Shown here: piece by piece, positions 15,321 through 22,251 of the stretch | Numbering within the stretch: position 1 is the first letter of the stretch | Layout: each line of letters starts with the position of its first letter | Source of the DNA: CAYPHY01 sp964410625 | GTDB lineage: Bacteria > Chloroflexota > Anaerolineae > Promineifilales > Promineifilaceae | Direction of reading: 5' to 3' | Assembly (NCBI GenBank): GCA_964410625.1 | Contig: CAYPHY010000032.1 | Span: forward strand, 1 to 59,087 | DNA: 59,087 nucleotides | Translations under genes and position numbers: made by a program | Notes under the pieces: model-generated | Database searches by the model: none | Told to the model about the DNA's origin: nothing | What the model saw: only the letters and a program-made list of their open reading frames with translations

Positions 15321-17492
15321 ATGATAACCCCCGATAGAGTTGTTCGCACTACCTGCCCTTATTGTGGGGTGGGATGCCAGATGAATTTGAAGATCAAGGA
15401 TGAGTACATCTATGCCGTGACCGCGCCGTTTGATGCTGAGCCTAATCGTGGGATGTTGTGTGTCAAGGGGCGGTTTGGGACGGACTATGTGCGCCATCCC
15501 GGCCGTGTGCGCAATCCGCTGATCCGCGCCAACCGCGAGGAAGGGCGCAGCGCCAAACCCGTCTGGCGCGAAGCAAGTTGGGATGAGGCGCTCGACCTGG
15601 TGGCTGATGAAATGACGCGCATTGTCCGCCAGCATGGCGGCGACGCGATTGCCAGCTATGCCAGCGCGAAGGCGACCAACGAGGACAACTACGTCTTTCA
15701 AAAGGTGATGCGGGCGTTGATCGGCACGAATAACGTTGACCATTGTGCCCGGCTGTGCCATGCTGGCTCCGTCACCGGCCTGCAACTCTCCATTGGCTCC
15801 AGCGCGATGTCCAACTCCATTGCCGAAATGGAAAACCTGGAAGCGTTTATCGTCACCGGCTCGAACACGACGGAGACCCATCCGGTGATCTCGAATTTTC
15901 TCAAACGCGCCGTGCGCCGCAATGGGGCAAAGTTGATCGTCATTGACCCGCGCCAGATTGAGATGACTAACTTCGCCACGTTGTGGTTGCGCCAGCGGCC
16001 GGGGACGGATGTGGCCGTCTTTCAAGCCATGGCCCATGTGGTGGTTAAAGAAGAGTTGTATGACGACGATTTCATCGCCCAACGCACTGAGGGGTTTAAC
16101 GAGTACCTGGAGTCGCTGGAGCAGTACACGCCGGAGTGGGCGGAGGAAGTGAGCGGCGTCCCGGCCGAGAAAATTCGCCAGGCAGCCCGCATCTATGCCA
16201 ACGCAGAACGCGCCTCGATTTATTGGGGGATGGGCATCAGCCAAAGCACACATGGGACGGACAACACGCTCTCGCTTGTCAACCTGGCCTTGATGTGTGG
16301 TCACGTGGGCAAGTCGGGCACAGGCTTGAACCCATTGCGCGGCCAAAACAATGTGCAGGGTTGCTCCGATAGCGGGGGGTTGCCCAACGTCTTCACTGCC
16401 TACCAGCGTGTAGACAACCCGGACATCCGCCAGCGATTTGAGTCCTATTGGGGGACAAGGCTCAACCCCATGCCGGGACTGACGGCAACAGAGATGGTGG
16501 ACGCTTCGCTGACGGGCGCGGTGCGTGGGATGTTTGTCCTGGGCGAAAACCCGATGATGAGCGAGCCAAACCAGAACCATGCCCGCCACGCGCTGGAACA
16601 TTTGGAGTTTATGGTCTGCCAGGACATCTTCATCAATGAAACGGGCGAAATGGCTGATGTCATCCTTCCGGCGACCAGCTTTGCGGAGAAGGATGGCACA
16701 TTCACCAACACCGACCGGCGTATCCAACGCTGCCGCGCGGCCGTTGCCCCTGTTGGCAATTCGCGGCCCGATTGGGAGATTCTCAGCGATCTCGGCCGTC
16801 GCATCGAAGCGCGGTTGGGGGTGCAACTGTCGGCCGGTTTCAACTACGGCCACCCGGAGGAAATCTGGGAAGAGATGCGCCAGCTGACGCCTGACTTTTG
16901 GGGCATTGATTATGCGCGGATTGAGCGTGAGGGGGGCGTCCATTGGCCTTGCCCCAGTTTCGACCATCCCGGCACGCCCTATCTCTTTGCCGATGAGTTC
17001 CCACGTGGAAAAGGTAAGTTCTGGGAGGTGGAGTATGGCACGAAATCCGAGCAACCGGACGCGGAGTACCCCTTCAATCTCAGCACCGGCCGCGTCCTTT
17101 ACCATTGGAGCGGCAGCACGATGACCGGCCGATCACGGCTGGAGGATGTTTTCCCTGAGGCGGTGTGCGAGATGCATCCCAATGATGCCAAAGCGTTGGG
17201 ATTAGAGACGGGAGATTGGGTTAATGTCAGCTCGCGGCGGGGGACGATTACGTTGCGGGTATTAGTCACAGGACGTTCGCCGGAGCGGACGGTGTTTGTC
17301 CCCTTCCACTTTGCGGAAGCGGCCGCCAACCTGCTGACCCTCGACCGCATTGACGACCGGGCGAAGATACCGGATTATAAGAACACGGCGGTGAAGGTGG
17401 AGAAGACGACAGCGCCGGTGGGGTTGGATGAGGGGTATGAACGGCCGCTGTTTGAGCGCGGGGCGATCAAAGACCCGGTGATGGTGCATTAG
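15321..17492 (+). CDS. fdhA: Formate dehydrogenase catalytic subunit (molybdopterin oxidoreductase, Cys type)
   Basis: This 723-residue Mo/W-bis-MGD enzyme oxidises formate to CO2. The N-terminal [4Fe-4S] ligands are C12, C15, C19 and the Cys of GMLCVKG. The active-site segment VDHCARLCHAGSVTGL has Cys146 where selenium-containing FdhF-type enzymes have Sec. NxQG/PLRGQNNVQG, GENPMMSEPNQNHARHALEHLEF, and a C-terminal MGD-binding domain (LSTGRVLYHWSGSTMTGRS, NPDD-type segment) complete the family pattern. It lacks the long ferredoxin-like N-terminus of FdsA, which is supplied by the separate HoxU-like gene. ATG 15321 gives the standard VVRTTCPYCGVGC start; a TTG at 15285 would add 12 residues. 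The hicBA insertion separates it from the rest of its operon by about 600 bases, so it may need its own promoter. AGAGGAA after its stop serves the next gene. Confidence 0.93.
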   Translation: MITPDRVVRTTCPYCGVGCQMNLKIKDEYIYAVTAPFDAEPNRGMLCVKGRFGTDYVRHPGRVRNPLIRANREEGRSAKPVWREASWDEALDLVADEMTRIVRQHGGDAIASYASAKATNEDNYVFQKVMRALIGTNNVDHCARLCHAGSVTGLQLSIGSSAMSNSIAEMENLEAFIVTGSNTTETHPVISNFLKRAVRRNGAKLIVIDPRQIEMTNFATLWLRQRPGTDVAVFQAMAHVVVKEELYDDDFIAQRTEGFNEYLESLEQYTPEWAEEVSGVPAEKIRQAARIYANAERASIYWGMGISQSTHGTDNTLSLVNLALMCGHVGKSGTGLNPLRGQNNVQGCSDSGGLPNVFTAYQRVDNPDIRQRFESYWGTRLNPMPGLTATEMVDASLTGAVRGMFVLGENPMMSEPNQNHARHALEHLEFMVCQDIFINETGEMADVILPATSFAEKDGTFTNTDRRIQRCRAAVAPVGNSRPDWEILSDLGRRIEARLGVQLSAGFNYGHPEEIWEEMRQLTPDFWGIDYARIEREGGVHWPCPSFDHPGTPYLFADEFPRGKGKFWEVEYGTKSEQPDAEYPFNLSTGRVLYHWSGSTMTGRSRLEDVFPEAVCEMHPNDAKALGLETGDWVNVSSRRGTITLRVLVTGRSPERTVFVPFHFAEAAANLLTLDRIDDRAKIPDYKNTAVKVEKTTAPVGLDEGYERPLFERGAIKDPVMVH

Positions 17493-17501
17493 AGGAACGT
17501 C

Positions 17502-17816
17502 ATGACCTATGATGTGTTGGTAACTCGAGAGAAGAACAAACGATTCAAAGCAAGGGTGTTGCTGCTCCCGGATATTGTTGTGACGGGCGAGAGTGAAGCA
17601 GACGTATTGGATCGGGTACAAACCGCCATCACCCATTTACGTGCGAGCAGTCACATCGTCCGTTTAGACGTCCCTTCACTCCCTAAAGAGGGTGCGGATC
17701 CATGGCTGCGTTACGCCGGTTTTTGGGCGGATGATCCTGATTGGGACGCTTTCCAGGCCGAAGTTGAAGCCTTTCGTCAGACCATTGACATGCAAACACA
17801 AAAAGACCTGGCCTGA
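17502..17816 (+). CDS. HicB-like antitoxin paired with a PIN toxin
   Basis: This 104-residue protein starts with a HicB/UPF0150-like beta-strand and helix pattern (YDVLVTREKNKRFKARVLLLPDIVVTGESEADVLDRVQTAITHL). It ends in an acidic helical tail rich in Trp and Asp (WLRYAGFWADDPDWDAFQAEVEAF), a likely toxin-wrapping segment. GAGGA overlaps the fdhA stop codon and precedes the ATG by 5 bases. Only 2 bases separate its stop from the PIN-domain gene. The pairing of a HicB-like antitoxin with a PIN nuclease is inferred from this tight coupling. Confidence 0.7.
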   Translation: MTYDVLVTREKNKRFKARVLLLPDIVVTGESEADVLDRVQTAITHLRASSHIVRLDVPSLPKEGADPWLRYAGFWADDPDWDAFQAEVEAFRQTIDMQTQKDLA

Positions 17817-17818
17817 TT

Positions 17819-18235
17819 ATGCTCTACATCCTCGATACCGATCACGTATCGTTACTGCAACGCGGTCACAGGCAGGTTGTTTCTAACCTGACACATGTAG
17901 ACGTTCATGACAGAGCTGTCACTATCATTACCGCAGCCGAACAAATGCAGGGACGCTTGGCCGTGATCCGCCGCGCCAGAACGGAGGCTGATGCTGCCCG
18001 TGCCTTTTCCAGTTTACAAAATACCATTGCGTTCTATCAAACGGTGCAGGTATTGCCATACAATGAAAAAGCCTATACTCGTTTCGTGCAGCTTCGACGG
18101 CAGAAAATTCGTGTTGGAACTCAAGACTTACGAATTGCGACAATTGCCTTAAGTCATCAAGCAATCCTCGTCACACGCAATACTCGTGATTTTTCGCTTA
18201 TACCTGAACTTAGCCTAGAAGACTGGTCTGTCTGA
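17819..18235 (+). CDS. PIN-domain ribonuclease toxin (VapC family)
   Basis: This 138-residue PIN domain has the four acidic positions expected of VapC-type, metal-dependent RNases: D6 (LDTDHVS), E41 (TAAEQM), D103 (GTQDLRIA) and D124 (NTRDFS). The N-terminus MLYILDTDHVSLLQRG is typical of the branch common in cyanobacteria and Chloroflexota. It would cleave RNA when released from the antitoxin encoded 2 bases upstream. No lesion is visible. Confidence 0.88.
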   Translation: MLYILDTDHVSLLQRGHRQVVSNLTHVDVHDRAVTIITAAEQMQGRLAVIRRARTEADAARAFSSLQNTIAFYQTVQVLPYNEKAYTRFVQLRRQKIRVGTQDLRIATIALSHQAILVTRNTRDFSLIPELSLEDWSV

Positions 18236-18283
18236 GCTAATAAGAGGAGATGTCCTCTTAGTCAGTGACGTAGTTAAACCCGC

Positions 18284-19067
18284 TCAAGTTCCGGCAGGGA
18301 CCAGCCATTTCTGCTCATAACGACGAATTGTTTTGAGGATTTGGTCAATAGCTTTCTCGGCATTGCGGCGATAGTGATAACGAGCGTCTCTGGAATCAGC
18401 TATTGCCAATTCTTTCTCACTATATCGCTGCTCGCTTTCAGGATATTCTCGCCATTTGTGGAAGGGAGGTAAAGGGTGATGAACAATAGTACCAACCTCA
18501 CTTGGTTCTTCTATATGGTCAAGCTCTTCCCAATCAATCCTTATTATTAAATTGATCGAGGAAGGCGGTAAACAGCTTGTAACGCTGTATTGATAATTCG
18601 TTGAGGTAAGGTGCGATTACTCTAGGAAAACCTCGTGGGTAAGTATAATAGTATAAGGATTCACGTCTAAAAGTCCATGCGAAAGGCGAGGTGAATCTAT
18701 CGAGATATTGCCTTTCACCGAGTAACTCCAATGCCTCTTGCCCTTTTCTTTCCGCAACTCTATACCTTGTATCTCTATTCCAATATTCTTTCAATGACCG
18801 ATAAACCCGTTTTGGAGCAGTCTTATCATAGACTAAGTAGAAGTCTGAAACGAGATACTTATAGGCGAACAAAATCTCATCTTCTGGAAATTTGCAGTCG
18901 AAAAGATCTCGATACGCCTCTATCCATAATCTTACAACCTCAAGATTCTTCAGACGCTGTTTTCGTCTGGCATCAGCAAATCCCAAGCGCCGTGAGAACA
19001 GTTGGGTAATCAATGTTGCCAGGATACCTGCACCGAAGCTTACGAAAGCCAGCAGAATCTCATTCAT
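18284..19067 (-). pseudogene. Membrane-anchored protein of unknown function, frameshifted by a 4-bp tandem duplication
   Basis: The open frame from ATG 19067 encodes 177 residues: one N-terminal membrane helix (EILLAFVSFGAGILATLIT) and a basic, aromatic-rich cytoplasmic part. It stops at 18534-18536. In the +1 frame an 83-codon stretch (from DWEELDHIEEPSEVG to KWLVPAGT) continues without break to TGA 18284-18286. It has no ATG, GTG or TTG start between its upstream stop and the junction. At the junction the coding strand reads AAG-GATT-GATT-GGG; removing one GATT joins the two frames as NNK-DWEEL. The intact protein would have about 260 residues. The sequence is AT-richer than its neighbours. 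I do not recognise the family. Confidence 0.7.
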
Positions 19068-19160
19068 GATAGGTTCGCTTCAAAATGAGTAAGACACCGG
19101 TTTGACCTATCTTAGTGTACAATATAGTTAGTAAAGAGAGCAAGAAGGAGCAAACCACCA

Positions 19161-19481
19161 ATGCTCGATAAACAAAGGATACGCGAAACGCTTGAAGGCT
19201 ACGCCGTCGCCAATGAATTAATTGAGCGTGAGCGAATCGAGCGTTTGCAACGAATGACACCTGAAGAAGCACGGCGTATATTTGCAGATTTGGTGGCTGC
19301 GTATCGAAAGTTATCGGCCGCAAGATATTCGGGATATTGAAGGGGTTATCATTCGCTAACAGCACAAATTGGATGAGCATATATTCGTCGCTGGCTGACT
19401 ATTTTTTGCGATATTCTGGAAACGGCCGAAGTCCTGGAACGCTTTGAACGGCCGTATCACCAACTTCTGACTGACAATTAG
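19161..19481 (+). pseudogene. Remnant of an AbiEii-like nucleotidyltransferase locus (small helical gene fused by deletion to the toxin tail)
   Basis: ATG 19161, with AAGGAG at 19145-19150, opens a 59-codon frame. It begins as a small helical protein (RETLEGYAVANELIERERIERLQRMTPEEARRIF) of a kind often found next to nucleotidyltransferase genes, and closes at TGA 19338-19340. From about 19310 other frames encode RPQDIRDIEGVIIR, then QHKLDEH, then (after another shift) RRWLTIFCDILETAEVLERFERPYHQ to TAG 19481. The pattern RPQD-RDIEGV...LD...RRWL...LERFE resembles the C-terminus of AbiEii/DUF6036-type nucleotidyltransferases. I read this as a deletion joining the start of the first gene to the end of the second, followed by decay. 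The family assignment is from memory of motifs. Confidence 0.55.
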
Positions 19482-19550
19482 CTCTAGTCCTTTCCATCCT
19501 AAAAGCAAAGGTTATCGCTACCTTAGCAAGATTACAGTAATGCTCCAACA

Positions 19551-19586
19551 AAAAAAGCCATCGTCGGTTTGACGATGGCTTTTTTA
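19551..19586 (-). terminator. Intrinsic terminator of lon (bidirectional shape)
   Basis: The stem AGCCATCGTC (19556-19565) pairs perfectly with GACGATGGCT (19571-19580) across a 5-base loop. It has an A-run on the left and a T-run on the right. It lies about 25 bases beyond the lon stop codon on the minus strand and could also stop plus-strand transcripts from the decayed locus. Confidence 0.92.
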
Positions 19587-19610
19587 ATTTTATTCAATAC
19601 GACTCGGCCG

Positions 19611-22022
19611 TTAGCTCACCGGCGACACCGGCTTTCCGTTGCGGCCGTTCGCCGCCGGGACGGGCAGCAGTGGCGTCACTTCCTTCTCGCCGACGGTGAA
19701 GGGGTCATCAATCGGGTCGAGCAAGGCGACGGTCAATACCTCGTCCAGATGGCTGACCGGGATCAGCGTCAGGTCTTCGCGGATGCGCTCCGGCAGTTCC
19801 GGGATGTCCTTAGCGTTTTCCTTCGGCAGCAACACGGTCATAATCCCAGCGCGGTGGGCGGCGATGGTCTTCGCCTTCAGGCCGCCAATCGCCAATGCCT
19901 TGCCACGCAACGTCACCTCACCGGTCATCGCCACATCGTGGCGCACCGGCCGGCGGGTGAAGGCGGAGATCACGGCCGTTGCCATCGCCAGACCCGCGCT
20001 TGGGCCGTCCTTCGGCGTTGCGCCGTCGGGGACGTGGATGTGGATGTTGGCCTTGTCGAAGACGGCCGGGTCCAGACCCAACGCCCGCGCGTTTGCCCGT
20101 GCATAGGTCAGCGCCGCTTGCGCTGATTCGCGCATTACGTCGCCCAGCGAACCAGTCAGGGTAATCGTCCCCTTCCCTTCGCTGAGGCTGACTTCGATAG
20201 GCAGAATGTTGCCGCCGAAGCCGCTGACCGCCAGACCCGTCACCAAACCAACCTCGTCCTTTTCCTCGGCGCGGTTGTGGATAAACTTCTCCGGCCCCAT
20301 GATCTCGGGAACATCGCTCTCGGTGATCGTGAACGGGCCGCTTTCGCCAGAGGCCACGCGCACCGCCAACTTACGGACGATCTTGCCGATGGCTCGTTCT
20401 AGCTGACGCACACCCGCTTCGTAGGTATAGCCGCGAACAAGCGCACGCAAGGCAGGCTCTTCGATGGTGATCTCTACATCCTTGATCCCATGACCGGCCA
20501 ACTGCTTTTGTAATAGATATTGCTGGGCAATGGAGACTTTTTCGTCCTCAATGTAGCCAGGCATATTGATTGATTCCATCCGGTCCAATAGCGGAGCCGG
20601 GATGGTATTGAGTTGGTTCGACGTGGTGATGAAGATCACCTGGCTCAGGTCAAACGGCACTTCCAGATAGTGATCGGTGAAGCTGTCGTTTTGCTCTGGA
20701 TCGAGTACCTCTAGCAACGCCGATGACGGATCGCCGCGCCAGTCGGTCCCTACCTTGTCGATCTCGTCGAGGACGATAACCGGATTGCGCGTACCGGCGT
20801 CGCGCAGAGCACGAATGATGCGGCCAGGCAACGCGCCGATGTAGGTGCGACGATGGCCGCGAATTTCCGCTTCGTCGCGCACGCCACCGAGGCTGATGCG
20901 TACCATCTCGCGGCCGATCGCCCGCGCCACCGAAGTAGCAATTGAGGTCTTACCAACCCCAGGCGGACCGTTGAGATTAATAATCGCGCCTTTCATCTCA
21001 TTCCCGGCCAGCTTACGCACGGCCACATATTCAACGATGCGCTCTTTCACATCTTCCAGGCCAAAGTGGTCGGCATCTAAGACCTCGCGCACGTGGGCGA
21101 TGTCGAAGTTGTCTTCCGTCTCTTTGCTCCAGGGCAGCTCAACCAGCCACTCTAGATAGGTGCGGATCACGCTCGACTCGGCCGATTGCGGCCCCTGGTA
21201 CTCCAGGCGCTTCAATTCGCTGAGGGCGCGTTCTTTGACCTTGTCCGGCATTCCTGCCGCTTCGATCTTGTCACGCAAATCCTCGCCACCTTCCTCACCA
21301 TCTTCGCCCAATTCCTTGCGAATGGCCTTCATTTGCTCACGCAACAGGTATTCGCGCTGCGCTTTGTTTGCCCCTTCGTGGGCGTCGCGCTGAATCTTAG
21401 TGCGAATCTCGGCAATGCGTAGCTCTTGTTGTAAGTAGTCGAGTATCTTCCGCAGCCGTTCGACGCCGTTGAGGTTGGTCAACAGCTCCATTTCCAGTTC
21501 AAACGGCAGGCTGAGCAAACCGGCAATATAGTCGGCCAGTGTACCGGCCGTCGGCTTGCTGCGCATCGTCGCCATGATTTGCTGGTTGGCCTCGCCCAAC
21601 GCATCAGCGTATTGCTCCAGGTAGGCGATGGTTTCGAGCATCATCGAGCCATCTTCGGCCGAATCAAAGCTCTCGATTTCATCATAACTACCAACCAGAT
21701 ACGGCTCGCTGCCGTCAATGCTGATCAGCCCCACGCGCCGGTGTAGTTCGACGAGCATCTGAATGCCCATCGCCGGGGTGCGTAGTACGTCACGAATGGT
21801 GGCGAGAATCGCAATCGGGGCCAGATCGTCAATACCCGGCAGTTCGACCTCGCTGTCGTTTTGTACAACAACGAGCAGTTCGCCGCCGCGCTCAATGGCT
21901 GCCTGTGCGGCCGCCAACGAACGGCGCCGGCCAATCGAAATGGTCGTGGTCACGCCGGGGAAAACCGCGCCCCCCCGCAAGGGGACGACGGGGATGGCTT
22001 GTTTAAGCATTGTATCGCTCAT
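19611..22022 (-). CDS. lon: ATP-dependent protease Lon
   Basis: This is a full-length 803-residue LonA. The N-terminal substrate-binding domain (PVVPLRGGAVFPGV) is followed by a coiled-coil region and an AAA+ module with Walker A GPPGVGKTS (about residue 350) and Walker B VIVLDEIDKVG. The protease domain has the catalytic Ser in PKDGPSAGLAMA (about 674) and Lys in GGLKAKTIAAHRAG (about 716). It degrades misfolded and regulatory proteins in the cytoplasm. AAAGGA (22031-22036) lies 8 bases before the ATG. A strong terminator follows. It is monocistronic and divergent from the secreted nuclease gene. Confidence 0.97.
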   Translation of the reverse strand: MSDTMLKQAIPVVPLRGGAVFPGVTTTISIGRRRSLAAAQAAIERGGELLVVVQNDSEVELPGIDDLAPIAILATIRDVLRTPAMGIQMLVELHRRVGLISIDGSEPYLVGSYDEIESFDSAEDGSMMLETIAYLEQYADALGEANQQIMATMRSKPTAGTLADYIAGLLSLPFELEMELLTNLNGVERLRKILDYLQQELRIAEIRTKIQRDAHEGANKAQREYLLREQMKAIRKELGEDGEEGGEDLRDKIEAAGMPDKVKERALSELKRLEYQGPQSAESSVIRTYLEWLVELPWSKETEDNFDIAHVREVLDADHFGLEDVKERIVEYVAVRKLAGNEMKGAIINLNGPPGVGKTSIATSVARAIGREMVRISLGGVRDEAEIRGHRRTYIGALPGRIIRALRDAGTRNPVIVLDEIDKVGTDWRGDPSSALLEVLDPEQNDSFTDHYLEVPFDLSQVIFITTSNQLNTIPAPLLDRMESINMPGYIEDEKVSIAQQYLLQKQLAGHGIKDVEITIEEPALRALVRGYTYEAGVRQLERAIGKIVRKLAVRVASGESGPFTITESDVPEIMGPEKFIHNRAEEKDEVGLVTGLAVSGFGGNILPIEVSLSEGKGTITLTGSLGDVMRESAQAALTYARANARALGLDPAVFDKANIHIHVPDGATPKDGPSAGLAMATAVISAFTRRPVRHDVAMTGEVTLRGKALAIGGLKAKTIAAHRAGIMTVLLPKENAKDIPELPERIREDLTLIPVSHLDEVLTVALLDPIDDPFTVGEKEVTPLLPVPAANGRNGKPVSPVS

Positions 22023-22251
22023 GTTGATTATCCTTTACGTCTCCTCCGCTAATAATGATGAAGGATGAAGGAGAATGATGAGGGAAGTCAAATGATACTT
22101 GTCCTGCATATTCTTCCTGATAAATCCAATGTTACCATTGTATGCTGCTCTCATTTGCATTGCGATAACATCGTAATAGAATCGCGTTAGAAAATAAATT
22201 CTGCTACTTCTTCCTGTATTTCTACCTTTACTCCTACTTTATAGACGGCCG
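22023..22251. other. Divergent intergenic region between lon and the secreted nuclease gene
   Basis: This 229-base AT-rich gap must hold the promoters of both genes. It contains short GATGAAGGA direct repeats near 22055-22085 but no hairpin or clear consensus promoter that I can defend. Confidence 0.5.

Noticed and set aside
15756..15758. Search for selenocysteine in the formate dehydrogenase
   Set aside because: The active-site codon is TGC (Cys146), so this enzyme is the cysteine form and gives no support for selenium use.
15300..17105. Long open frame (601 codons) on the minus strand opposite fdhA
   Set aside because: It is a frame shadow of a highly biased GC-rich gene. The peptide has no coherent domain, while the plus strand encodes an unmistakable formate dehydrogenase.
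19060..19380. 106-codon minus-strand frame opposite the decayed AbiEii-like locus
   Set aside because: The plus strand explains the sequence through a ribosome site and family-like peptides; the minus-strand peptide shows no motif.
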